Positions 1 to 7,931 of a stretch of 64,000 bases of DNA are shown in pieces. The stretch lies in contig NZ_JASCTH010000005.1 of NCBI RefSeq assembly GCF_030009775.1, positions 124,001-188,000 of the forward strand, given 5' to 3'. Every line of letters begins with the position of its first letter. Within the stretch, counting starts at the first letter, position 1. This stretch comes from Actinoplanes sandaracinus. GTDB taxonomy: Bacteria; Actinomycetota; Actinomycetes; Mycobacteriales; Micromonosporaceae. The position numbers and the translations under genes were made by a program. The notes below the pieces were generated by a model. It made no database searches, had not been told where the DNA came from, and saw only the letters and a list, made by a program, of their open reading frames with translations.

Positions 1-983
1 CCGGCTGTCATCAGGTCGCGCAGCGCCTCCTCCAGCACCGGCGTGGTGCTCGACAACGGGGGCGCCGGAGCCACGTGCAGGGGCACGTGGAAGTGCACCC
101 GCCACGGCCCCGGCAGCTCTTCGGCGAGGGCGATGTCCAGGTCGTCGGCGCTGCCGCCGGTCGCCGAGCGTGTCTGGTGCAGGAAGCGCGGTTCCGCGTA
201 CTGGCGCAGCACCTGCCGGGCCGCTACCGGATCGGCGACCTCCAGAGCGGCGCTGACCTGTACCTTCACGATCGGCAGGCCGGCCTGTGCCAGGCGTTTC
301 AGGGCCGCGGCCGGCTCCTCCCAGGCGCACGCCAGGTGCGCGAGGTCGAGGCAGACGCCGAGGCGGTCGGTGTCCACGGCGGCCAGCAGGCCGGACGCCT
401 GGCCGGTGGTCTCGACGACGCAGCCGGGCTCCGGTTCGAAACCGACGCGGACCGTGCGCCCGGTCTCCCGCTCCAGCTCGGTGAGGCCGGCGGCGAGCCG
501 GTCCAGCATGCGCAGCGCGGCCTCGTGCCGGCCGGGCGGCCAGGGATCGCGCCAGGCCAGCGGCAGCGTCGAGATCGAACCGCGGTCCACGTCGCCGGGC
601 AGCAGGTCGACGAGCACCCGGGCCAGGTCGAGGGTGTAGTCCAGCCGCTCGGTGGTGGCCCAGTCGGGATGGTAGACGGCGTGCTTGACCACCGGGGCGT
701 GGAAGGCCTGGTAGGGAAAGCCGTTGAGCGTCACCACCTCGAGCCCGCGCGCGTCGAGTTCGGCCCGCAGCCGCCGCCGGGCACCGGCGTCGCCGGCCAG
801 CGCGGCGGCGGCCGGGGCGGCCAGCCAGAGTCCGAGGCCGAGCAGGTCGGCCCCGAGACGTTCGCGGACCGGGAGCGCGAACGCGTCGAGCTGCTCCACG
901 ATGCCGGGCAGGTCCTCAGCCGGGTGCACGTTGGTGCAGTAACTCACGTGCACCAGCCGGCCGCTGCTGTGCCGCAGCCGCAT
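1..983 (-). CDS. eboE: Metabolite traffic protein EboE (partial, runs off left edge)
   Basis: The minus-strand frame starts at ATG 983 and stays open to the window edge, so the C-terminus is missing. The translation begins MRLRHSSGRLVHVSYCTNVHP and continues with LGLGLWLAAPAA, LNGFPYQAFH, VVKHAVYHPDW, LDYTLDLARV and GSISTLPLAW, the conserved blocks of the EboE family (TIM-barrel, xylose-isomerase/AP-endonuclease-2 superfamily). The start overlaps the TGA of the upstream TatD gene (ATGA, 981-985), so the two are translationally coupled. In known ebo clusters EboE helps deliver a metabolite across the inner membrane (shown for scytonemin precursor in cyanobacteria). Its enzymatic reaction is not established. 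The missing downstream neighbour would be expected to be EboF (phosphodiesterase/phosphatase-like). Confidence 0.87.
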   Translation of the reverse strand, partial: MRLRHSSGRLVHVSYCTNVHPAEDLPGIVEQLDAFALPVRERLGADLLGLGLWLAAPAAAALAGDAGARRRLRAELDARGLEVVTLNGFPYQAFHAPVVKHAVYHPDWATTERLDYTLDLARVLVDLLPGDVDRGSISTLPLAWRDPWPPGRHEAALRMLDRLAAGLTELERETGRTVRVGFEPEPGCVVETTGQASGLLAAVDTDRLGVCLDLAHLACAWEEPAAALKRLAQAGLPIVKVQVSAALEVADPVAARQVLRQYAEPRFLHQTRSATGGSADDLDIALAEELPGPWRVHFHVPLHVAPAPPLSSTTPVLEEALRDLMTA

Positions 984-1834
984 CAGCTACCACCCCGCAG
1001 GATGGAACTGCCCTGGAAGCTGACCTCGCCGGTGGCGGCCTCGGTCAGGTCGAGCCGCCCCGACTGGCCGAAGAACTCCACCGGGTTGCGCCATAGGACC
1101 CGGTCCACGTCGTCGTCGCCGAACCCGGCGGCGAGCATCGCCTCACCGGTGCGCCGGGTCAGCAGCGGGTCCGAGCGGCCCCAGTCGGCGGCCGAGTTGA
1201 TCAGCATCCGCTCCAGTCCGTGCGTGCGCAGGATCTCGACCATGCGCGACGGCGACATCTTCGTGTCGGGATAGATGGAGAAGCCCATCCAGCATCCCGA
1301 GTCGTGCACCGCGCCGACCGTCACCTCGTTGAGGTGGTCCACGACGACCCGGCCGGGCGCGATGCCCGACTCGGCCACGACCGCGAGGGTACGGCGGACG
1401 CCACGCGCCTTGTCCCGGTGCGGGGTGTGCACGAGCGCGGGCAGTTCATGTTCGACGGCCAGTTTCAGCTGGACGACGAAGGCCTCGTCCTCCTCCCGCG
1501 TCATGGCGTCGTACCCGATCTCGCCGACCGCCACCACCGAGTCCTTGTCGAGGTAGCGCGGCACCAGGTCCAGCGCCTCCCGGCAGCGCGGGTCGTTGGC
1601 CTCCTTGGGGTTGAGGGCGATGGTGGCGTGGTGCCGGATCCCGAACTGGGCGGCCCGAAACGGCTCCCAGCCGACGAGCGAGTCGAAGTAGTCGGCGAAC
1701 GAGCCGGCGCTGGTGCGGGGCTGGCCCAGCCAGAACGCCGGCTCGACCACGGCCCGCACGCCGGCGGCGGCCATGCGCTCGTAGTCGTCGGTGGTCCGTG
1801 ACGTCATGTGGATGTGCGGGTCGAAGATGCGCAT
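983..1834 (-). CDS. eboB: TatD-family metal-dependent hydrolase EboB
   Basis: This 283-residue protein starts MRIFDPHIHMTSR; the DPHIHM segment is the N-terminal metal-binding HxH of the amidohydrolase/TatD fold. Further matching blocks are VAVGEIGYD (metal-ligand Glu), PALVHTPHRDK and VVVDHLNE (metal-ligand His), and MLINSAADWG near the C-terminus, where TatD proteins have a catalytic Asp. TatD proteins are metal-dependent phosphoesterases or nucleases, but the EboB substrate is unknown. The gene lies 18 nt after eboA and overlaps eboE by ATGA. All the expected metal ligands seem present, so it is probably active. Confidence 0.88.
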   Translation of the reverse strand: MRIFDPHIHMTSRTTDDYERMAAAGVRAVVEPAFWLGQPRTSAGSFADYFDSLVGWEPFRAAQFGIRHHATIALNPKEANDPRCREALDLVPRYLDKDSVVAVGEIGYDAMTREEDEAFVVQLKLAVEHELPALVHTPHRDKARGVRRTLAVVAESGIAPGRVVVDHLNEVTVGAVHDSGCWMGFSIYPDTKMSPSRMVEILRTHGLERMLINSAADWGRSDPLLTRRTGEAMLAAGFGDDDVDRVLWRNPVEFFGQSGRLDLTEAATGEVSFQGSSILRGGS

Positions 1835-1852
1835 CGAACCTCCAGAAATCAG

Positions 1853-2443
1853 TCAGGTGGACTGGCGCAGCAGCGGGAGGGCATCGGGCGGGAGCCGGCG
1901 GCCGGCGGCTTCGCGCTCGTCGCGCAGTGCGGCCGTCATCGCCGCCAGCTCGTCGTCGGCCCGCTCGGTCAGGCCGTGCACCACCGACAGCGGAATGCCC
2001 ATGAAGACGCATTTCAGGACGGCCTGCCGCCAGGCGGCCTGGTCCAGGTGCCGCGCGTACGGGCCGAGGGCGGCGGCGACCAGGCGGGTGTCGTTGGTGC
2101 GGACGGCGTCGTGCAGCAACGGCGCCGCGTCCGCGCCGATCGGCAGCAGGGGAAGGGCTTTCAGGACGGCGAGCTTCTCGCCCGCGTCGCCGTGCCGGTA
2201 CAGGTCGCCGATGTACCGGCGCAGGTCGGCGGCCGGCAGGGCGAGCAGCAGCAGCGCCCGGGCCGCCTGGTCGCCGGTCCAGCCCGGGACGTGGGGCAGG
2301 GCGGCGCGGCCGCAGTGGCGGCCCGCGGCGGCGAACAGCCGGGTGATGCTCGGCGGATCGTCGCCGACGCGTTCCACGCCGGCGGTGAGCCAGCCGTCGC
2401 CGGGAGAGTCCTTCAGCGCCGTACGAAGCGTGCCGGGGTCCAT
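1853..2443 (-). CDS. eboA: EboA-domain protein
   Basis: From ATG 2443 this is a 196-residue, mostly helical protein (MDPGTLRTALKDSPGDGWL...). Blocks such as FAAAGRHCGR, ARALLLLALP, YRHGDAGEKLAVLKALPLLP, AVRTNDTRLVAAALGPYA and VLKCVFMGIPLS match the EboA family, which has no known biochemical role. The open frame continues upstream, but ATG 2443 follows the stop of the preceding gene by 11 nt and gives the family length, so I chose it. It sits between the TIM-barrel isomerase and eboB in the same transcript. HEAT-like helical repetition suggests a scaffold rather than an enzyme, which is inference. Confidence 0.85.
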   Translation of the reverse strand: MDPGTLRTALKDSPGDGWLTAGVERVGDDPPSITRLFAAAGRHCGRAALPHVPGWTGDQAARALLLLALPAADLRRYIGDLYRHGDAGEKLAVLKALPLLPIGADAAPLLHDAVRTNDTRLVAAALGPYARHLDQAAWRQAVLKCVFMGIPLSVVHGLTERADDELAAMTAALRDEREAAGRRLPPDALPLLRQST

Positions 2444-2454
2444 GGCCTGTCCCT

Positions 2455-3285
2455 TCACCGAGCGGCTTGGAGGAACCGGAGGGAGTCGGCCGCAACGGCC
2501 GGAGCGGCGTGCGAGTGGCGGGGCAGTTCCACGGCGACCAGACCGCGGTAGCCGGCCGCCTCCAGCGCCGCCAGCACGGGCGGGAAGTCGATCTCGCCGG
2601 CGCCGAACTCCAGGTGCTCGTGCACTCCCCGGCGCATGTCGTCGATCTGCACGTTGACCAGGTGATCGGCCACCGCGGCGACGCAGTCCGGCACCGGGTC
2701 GGGCTCCAGGCAACGGCAGTGCCCGATGTCGAGCGTGATGCCGAATCCCGCCGGGTGACCGAGGGCGTCGTGGAGCCGCCGCCAGCCGGCGATGTCCTCG
2801 ACCAGCATGCCGGGCTCCGGTTCGAAGCCGACGATCACACCGCGCTGCTGGGCGGTGGTGACGACGCCGGCGCACCCGTCGACGAGCCGCCGCCACGCGG
2901 TCGCCTCGTCGACGGTGTCCGGCCGCACTCCGGCCCAGAACGAGACCGCCTCCGCACCGAGGTCGGCGCCGATCGCCACGGCGCGGCGCAGGAAGTCGAC
3001 GCGCAGGTCACGGTCGTCGTGCAGCAGCGTGGGCGCGTGTTTGCGCCATGGGTCGAGCAGGTAGCGGGCCCCGGTCTCGACGACCACCGACAGGCCGAGA
3101 CGCGCGAGGCGCTTGGCGGTCGCGTCGACCCGGCGGGCCGCTCCTCTCGCGTACGGATTGAGGTGGCCGTGGTCGAGGGTCAGCGCCACACCGTCGTAGC
3201 CGAGATCGGCGAGCACGGCGAGCGCGTCGGACAGGCGGTGGTTGCCGAACCCGTTGGTGCCGTAGCCGAACCGCAGGCCGGTCAT
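2455..3285 (-). CDS. Sugar-phosphate isomerase/epimerase-like TIM-barrel protein of the ebo cluster
   Basis: A 276-residue protein starting MTGLRFGYGTNGFGNHRLSD. It carries the AP-endonuclease-2 (xylose-isomerase-like) TIM-barrel pattern: LGYDGVALTLDH at strand 2, VGFEPEPGML (metal-ligand Glu), GITLDIGHCRCLEPD (Asp/His), VNVQIDDMRRGVHEHLEFG (His/Asp), and VAVELPRHSHA near the end. All acidic and His ligands of an active metal-dependent isomerase look present. The start overlaps the stop of the UbiA gene by 4 nt. It probably acts on an inositol- or cyclitol-type product of the upstream cyclase. This is a second TIM-barrel enzyme beside EboE. Confidence 0.8.
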   Translation of the reverse strand: MTGLRFGYGTNGFGNHRLSDALAVLADLGYDGVALTLDHGHLNPYARGAARRVDATAKRLARLGLSVVVETGARYLLDPWRKHAPTLLHDDRDLRVDFLRRAVAIGADLGAEAVSFWAGVRPDTVDEATAWRRLVDGCAGVVTTAQQRGVIVGFEPEPGMLVEDIAGWRRLHDALGHPAGFGITLDIGHCRCLEPDPVPDCVAAVADHLVNVQIDDMRRGVHEHLEFGAGEIDFPPVLAALEAAGYRGLVAVELPRHSHAAPAVAADSLRFLQAAR

Positions 3286-4136
3286 GTCGGACTCACCGCC
3301 CTGGCGAGCCGTGCCGCCGCCGGCGCGAGGACCGCGGTGGCCGCGCCGGCGGCCACCGCGCCGGTCGCCGCCGTCAGGGCGCCCTGCAGGACGGGGAGCG
3401 TGGTGATGCCGGCCGTGACCGCGTCGCGGACCCGTGCCGCGGTGGGATCGGCCGCCGCCCGGGCCTGCGCGGCGCCGTAGCGGGTCACGTACCAGGCGGC
3501 CAGCGCCGCCGGCACGAGCCCGGGCCGGCGAGCGCCGGTGGCCGCGGCCAGCGCCGCCGTGGCGGCGAGGGTGCGTCTCGGCAGCGACGGTGACGCCCCG
3601 TCCACCTCGCGGCGGGACAGCACCGTCACCGTGTAGGTGTGCGCGGCGATGGTCAGGGCCGCGGGCAGGACGGCGCGCGGCCGGCTCCGCCAGCCGCCGC
3701 CGGTGCCGAGCAGCACGTCCAGCCCCCGGCAGGCGGCCATCACGGCCGGTCCCGCCGCGGTGTTCTTGACGCCCAGGTCGTACGCCCAGATCGCGCCGGC
3801 CAGCGACAGCGCCACGGGAAGCTGCCGCCGCCCGCCGGCGACCGCGGCCACGGCGACACCGGCGGCGGTCAGGCCGACCGCGAGGCCCGCCGCCGTGGCC
3901 GGCGACACCCGGCCGGACGGGATCGGCCGGTGCGGGCGTTCCGCCGCGTCGACATGACGGTCGGCGAAGTCGTTGGCGGCCATCCCCGCCCAGTAGAGGC
4001 ACACGGAGGCCCCGGCCATCGCCACCGTGCGCGGTCCCAGGACACCGGCGGCGGCCGCGCCGGCGACGACGTCGCCGGGCACGGACAACGCGGCGGGCGC
4101 CCGGGTGAGCTCGACGAGATCCCGCCAGCCGGTCAT
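3282..4136 (-). CDS. eboC: UbiA-family prenyltransferase EboC
   Basis: A 284-residue integral membrane protein. ATG 4136 is chosen because it overlaps the TGA of the upstream gene (ATGA 4133-4136) and because MTGWRDLVELTRAPAAL is the usual UbiA N-terminus. The first prenyl-diphosphate Asp-rich motif is in MAANDFADRHVDAAERPHRP (NDxxDxxxD type, followed by the RP-IPSG segment). The second is represented by WAYDLGVKNT (YD..xKN type). Most of the rest is hydrophobic and Ala-rich, with about seven to nine membrane segments. UbiA enzymes prenylate a polar acceptor. In ebo clusters this step is thought to attach a lipid carrier or anchor to the trafficked metabolite. Confidence 0.85.
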   Translation of the reverse strand: MTGWRDLVELTRAPAALSVPGDVVAGAAAAGVLGPRTVAMAGASVCLYWAGMAANDFADRHVDAAERPHRPIPSGRVSPATAAGLAVGLTAAGVAVAAVAGGRRQLPVALSLAGAIWAYDLGVKNTAAGPAVMAACRGLDVLLGTGGGWRSRPRAVLPAALTIAAHTYTVTVLSRREVDGASPSLPRRTLAATAALAAATGARRPGLVPAALAAWYVTRYGAAQARAAADPTAARVRDAVTAGITTLPVLQGALTAATGAVAAGAATAVLAPAAARLARAVSPT

Positions 4137-5281
4137 GCCGGCGATCCCGGGCCGAGCCGGGCGGCGAACGCGGTCAGGGCCCGCCACTGCTCGGCGAACC
4201 CGTGCGCGACGTCTCCGATCGGATCCTTGAAGAAGAAGGCCAGGTCGGTCAGTGGTCCGGCGTGCCCGGCGGCGTGCGCGGCCCCGGTGAGCCGGGCCAG
4301 GTCGAGCACCAGCGGCGCGGCCAGCGCCGAGTCACACCCGTGCCAGGTGAACTCCAGGCGCATGACGGTGCCCAGGAACCCGGAGAAGGTGACCAGGTCC
4401 CAGGCGGTCTTGAAGTCCCCGATGTCCTCGACGTACTCGATCCGGACCGCGCCCTGCGGCTGATAGCCGAGGGTCTCGGACAGGACCCGCTGTTTGCTGG
4501 CGCTCTTGGCGGCGTTGGCGCCCGGATCGGCCAGGTTGGCCCCGTCGCCGCCGCCGAGCAGGTTGACTCCGGACCAGGTGCGCACCTGCAGGTGGCGGTG
4601 CGCGAACATCGGCGCGAGCACCGATTTGAGCAGGGTCTCGCCGGTCTTGCCGTCGTTGCCGGCATAGGGCAGGCCCCGGTCGCGGGCCAGTTCCTCCAGG
4701 GCGGGCAGGCGTGCCCCGGTTGAGGGGGTGAAGTCGACATACGAGCAGCCGGCGGTGAACGCCGCGTACGCGTAGAGGGCGCTCGGTGGCAGGACCGTCT
4801 CGCCGCGCCGCAGGGCCGCTTCCAGTTCGGCGGCCGTGGCGTGGGCGGGGTGCGGCGCCGGGGCGGCCTCGGTGGACGACACGTTGATCACCACCACCCG
4901 GTCGAGGGCGTGCCGGCGGCGGAAGTCCACCAGGTCGGCTTCCAGCAGCGCGGCGGTCTCGGCCTGTGTGGCGCCGGCCGGGACCGGCCGGATCTCGGCG
5001 TCGACGCCGGTGAGGTCCGGGTGCAGCGCGCTCACCAGGGCGGCGGGCAGGACGCCGGCGGCGGCCAGTTGTTCGGCCTTCTTCGTCACCGGTGTGGACA
5101 CCAGGTCGTGGCCGCCGAAGACGAGCTCGCCGAAACCGGCGAGGCCGGCGGCGCGCACCTCGGGGAGCTCCGTGACGCACCCGGTGGCCGGCATCAGGCC
5201 CGCGCGCAGCGCATGTGCTCCGACGATGCTGGTCACCGCGACGCTGCCGCGCCCGCCGACCAGCCAGACACCCAAAGTCAT
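4133..5281 (-). CDS. Inositol-3-phosphate-synthase-family cyclase leading the ebo cluster
   Basis: A 382-residue protein with the N-terminal Rossmann start MTLGVWLVGGRGSVAVTS (GGxGS NAD-binding loop). The Ino1-type catalytic blocks follow: VVVINVSSTE, YAGNDGKTGETLLKSVLAPMF (active-site Lys), VRTWSGVNLLGGGDGANL, and IEYVEDIGDFKTAWDLVTFSGFLG. Ino1 enzymes convert glucose-6-phosphate to myo-inositol-3-phosphate with NAD. It is first in the ebo transcript and overlaps eboC by 4 nt. Many ebo clusters carry EboD, a dehydroquinate-synthase-like sugar-phosphate cyclase; none is seen here, and this cyclase sits where it could replace it (inference). The 264-nt gap upstream may hold its own promoter or a read-through region from the sugar operon. 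Confidence 0.88.
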   Translation of the reverse strand: MTLGVWLVGGRGSVAVTSIVGAHALRAGLMPATGCVTELPEVRAAGLAGFGELVFGGHDLVSTPVTKKAEQLAAAGVLPAALVSALHPDLTGVDAEIRPVPAGATQAETAALLEADLVDFRRRHALDRVVVINVSSTEAAPAPHPAHATAAELEAALRRGETVLPPSALYAYAAFTAGCSYVDFTPSTGARLPALEELARDRGLPYAGNDGKTGETLLKSVLAPMFAHRHLQVRTWSGVNLLGGGDGANLADPGANAAKSASKQRVLSETLGYQPQGAVRIEYVEDIGDFKTAWDLVTFSGFLGTVMRLEFTWHGCDSALAAPLVLDLARLTGAAHAAGHAGPLTDLAFFFKDPIGDVAHGFAEQWRALTAFAARLGPGSPA

Positions 5282-5545
5282 GCCAATCCTCCGTAATCGC
5301 GGCCGCGGCGATGGTGGACGTGCCGCCCGCCCGTACGCCGCAGTCGGCGGTATTCAGTGCCGCCGCCGGATCGGCGGCGCACGGGACGGGCGGGCAGGAG
5401 AGTCGAGGCCGCCCGGCGCGGGTCGGGGAATCCCGTCCGATCCGCGGCCGGCGGCCACCGGAGGCCGTCGACCGTCCGGACGGCGGGGCGCAACCGCGTC
5501 CGGACCCTCGCGGAAACGACGGCCGGTGGAATGAGGGTGTGCGGG

Positions 5546-6754
5546 TCAGGCAGCGATCTCGGTCAGAACCGGCTCCACCTCCGACCACATGGAGCCCAGC
5601 GCCGCGGAGCGCTCGACGGCGTCGAGGACGAGTTGCACCTGCAGCGCGTCGGCGAACGAGGGGGCCACGTCCGCACCGGTGGCGATCGCCTCGATGAAGT
5701 CACGGGCCTGGTGGGTGAAGGAGTGTTCGTAGCCGATGACGTGGCCCGGAGGCCACCAGCCCGACATGTACGGGTGGTCGGGCTCGGTGACGAGGATGCG
5801 GGCGAACCCCTGCTCCGCGGACGGGCGGGTGGCGTCGTAGAACTCGAGTTCGTTCATCCGCTCGAAGTCGAAGACCACCGAACCCTGCGAGCCGTTGATC
5901 TCCACTCGCAGACCGTTCTTGCGGCCGGTGGCGAACCGGGTGGCCTCGTACGTGGCGATCGCTCCCCCGTCCAGGCGCGCCAGGAACAGCGCGGCGTCGT
6001 CGACGGTGACCGCGCCGGTGCCGCTCAGCCCGTCGCCCGTCGCCGCGCTCAGGCCACTCGACGCGGCCGGCAAGGGCCGTTGTTTGACGAACGTCTCGGT
6101 CAGCGCGCTCACTCCGGCGATGCGCTGACCGGTGACGAACTGCGTGAGGTCGATGATGTGCGCACCGATGTCACCCAGCGCGCCGGAGCCCGCCCTGTCC
6201 TTCTGCAGCCGCCAGACCAGCGGGAACTGCGGGTCGGTGATCCAGTCCTGCAGGTAGACCGCGCGTACGTGCCGGATCTCGCCGATCCTGCCGTCGGCGA
6301 TCAGCCGGCGCATCAGGGTGACGGCGGGCACCCGCCGGTAGTTGAATCCACACATCGATCTGACTCCGGCGGCTTCCGCCGCAGCCGCGGCGGTGGCCAT
6401 GGCCCGCGCCTCGTCGATGGTGTTGGCCAGCGGTTTCTCGCACAGGACGTGCTTGCCGGCGGCCAGGGCCGCGATCGCGATCTCGGCGTGGCTGTCGCCG
6501 GGCGTGCAGACGTCGATGAGATCGATGTCGTCACGGTCGATCAGCGCTCGCCAGTCGCTGGTGTGCTCCTGCCAGCCGAGCTGGGCCGCCGCCTCGGCGA
6601 CGCGCACCTGGTCGCGGCCGCAGATGGCCGCCATCCGGGCCCGCAGCGACAGGTCGAAGACGCGGTTCACGGTACGCCACGCCTGTGAGTGCGCGGTTCC
6701 CATGAACGCGTAGCCGACCATGCCGATGCGCAGCTCCGTGGTCTGCGTGGACAA
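5546..6754 (-). CDS. Gfo/Idh/MocA-family oxidoreductase
   Basis: A 402-residue NAD(P)-dependent dehydrogenase. Translation probably starts at TTG 6754, which has a GGGGGAG ribosome-binding stretch just upstream and gives MSTQTTELRIGMVGYAFMG. IGMVGYAFMG is the Rossmann nucleotide-binding turn. CEKPLANTIDEA holds the catalytic-site EKP of this family. GALGDIGAHIIDLTQFVTG contains the substrate-pocket GDIGxHxxD motif. This is the last gene of the ROK-ABC-oxidoreductase operon, 22 nt after the binding-protein gene. It probably oxidises or epimerises the sugar or cyclitol taken up by the transporter. The relatives include inositol 2-dehydrogenases, but the substrate cannot be read from sequence alone. 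Confidence 0.88.
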   Translation of the reverse strand: MSTQTTELRIGMVGYAFMGTAHSQAWRTVNRVFDLSLRARMAAICGRDQVRVAEAAAQLGWQEHTSDWRALIDRDDIDLIDVCTPGDSHAEIAIAALAAGKHVLCEKPLANTIDEARAMATAAAAAEAAGVRSMCGFNYRRVPAVTLMRRLIADGRIGEIRHVRAVYLQDWITDPQFPLVWRLQKDRAGSGALGDIGAHIIDLTQFVTGQRIAGVSALTETFVKQRPLPAASSGLSAATGDGLSGTGAVTVDDAALFLARLDGGAIATYEATRFATGRKNGLRVEINGSQGSVVFDFERMNELEFYDATRPSAEQGFARILVTEPDHPYMSGWWPPGHVIGYEHSFTHQARDFIEAIATGADVAPSFADALQVQLVLDAVERSAALGSMWSEVEPVLTEIAA

Positions 6755-6776
6755 GATGGGTCTCCCCCCGTGCTTT

Positions 6777-7838
6777 TCAGAACCCGAGCTTGAGGTATGT
6801 GCTCGCGTTCTCCTTGGTGATGGTCTCGGAGGCCAGGACGATCTCCTTCGGGACCTGCAGCTCGACCAGGTCGGCCATGCCCTTGCCCTGGCCGATGAGG
6901 CGAGCCAGCGAGATGGCCGACGACGCCATCGACGGGCTGTAGGTGACGGTGGCCTTGAGCGGGCTCTTGTCGGCCTGGATGTCCTCCATCGCCTTCTTGG
7001 AGCCGGCGCCGCCGACCATGACGAACTCGGTGCGGCCGGCCTGGTTCGCGGCCGCGAGCACACCGATGCCCTGGTCGTCGTCGTGGTTCCAGAGGGCGTC
7101 CATCCTGGGTACGGCCTGCAGGAGCTGGCTGGCCGCCCGCTGACCGGTGTCCACGGTGAACTCGGCCGGCACCCGGCGCTGAACCGTGAAGCCCGCCGCG
7201 CTCAGGGTGTCCGCGAAGCCCTTCGAGCGCTCCTGGGTCAACTCCAGGGAGTCGATGCCGGGGATCTCGCCGATGATCGGGCTGCTGACGCCCTTGGCCT
7301 TCATCTGGGCGATGATGTAGGTCGCCGCGGCCACGCCCATGCCGTAGTTGTCGCCCTTGATCTGGGTCCGGTAGGCGCGGGCGTCGGGGAACGCCCGGTC
7401 CAGGTTGACCACCGGGATGCCGGCGGCCATCGCCTCGAGGCCGAAGGCGTTGAGTTCCTTGCCGTCGTGGGGCAGCAGCACGATCACGTTGGGCTTCTGC
7501 GCGATCAGCGTGGACAGCGCCGCCCGCTGGGCCGCCGCGTCGGCGCCGGCCTCGACGGATTTGAACTCCACGTCGGAGTACGCCGCGGCCTGCGCCTTGG
7601 CGTTGCTGGTGATGGCCCCGATCCAGCCGTGGTCGGCCGCTGGGGCGGAGAAGCCGATCACCACCTTCGCGCCGGGGGCGGCGTTGCCCGCGCTGGCGCC
7701 ACCCTCGGCGGGCTTGATCTGCGCGTCGGGCGCCTTCGACTCGTTGCTGGTGCACGCGGTGAGGAGGGTGCCCGCGCCGAGTGCGGCCCCGCCGAGCAAG
7801 AGGCGGCGCCGCGACAGGTCGCGACTGCTCTGGATCAT
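6777..7838 (-). CDS. Sugar ABC transporter substrate-binding lipoprotein
   Basis: A 353-residue periplasmic-binding-protein-type lipoprotein. The N-terminus MIQSSRDLSRRRLLLGGAAL has an RR motif followed by a hydrophobic stretch and the lipobox LLTAC, so it should be lipidated and attached outside the membrane. The body matches the ribose/galactose (RbsB, type-1 PBP) family: VVIGFSAPAADHGWIGAITSNA, NVIVLLPHDGKE, GIPVVNLDRAFPDA, and DALWNHDDDQGIGVLAA. AGGAG lies 5 nt before ATG 7838. The ligand is probably a pentose, hexose or inositol. The operon contains the matching permease and double ATPase. Confidence 0.9.
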   Translation of the reverse strand: MIQSSRDLSRRRLLLGGAALGAGTLLTACTSNESKAPDAQIKPAEGGASAGNAAPGAKVVIGFSAPAADHGWIGAITSNAKAQAAAYSDVEFKSVEAGADAAAQRAALSTLIAQKPNVIVLLPHDGKELNAFGLEAMAAGIPVVNLDRAFPDARAYRTQIKGDNYGMGVAAATYIIAQMKAKGVSSPIIGEIPGIDSLELTQERSKGFADTLSAAGFTVQRRVPAEFTVDTGQRAASQLLQAVPRMDALWNHDDDQGIGVLAAANQAGRTEFVMVGGAGSKKAMEDIQADKSPLKATVTYSPSMASSAISLARLIGQGKGMADLVELQVPKEIVLASETITKENASTYLKLGF

Positions 7839-7931
7839 GATTTCTCCTGAATTATCGGTAAGGATGGGGCGATGGAGGGTGCACGGAACCCGGCGTCCGT
7901 CGCGGGGACGGTCGCCTGGGAGGCCGGGAGC

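Noticed and set aside
5473-5505. Two CGTCCGGAC elements upstream of the Ino1-type gene
   Set aside because: Short GC-rich palindromes are expected by chance here, and no promoter elements accompany them.
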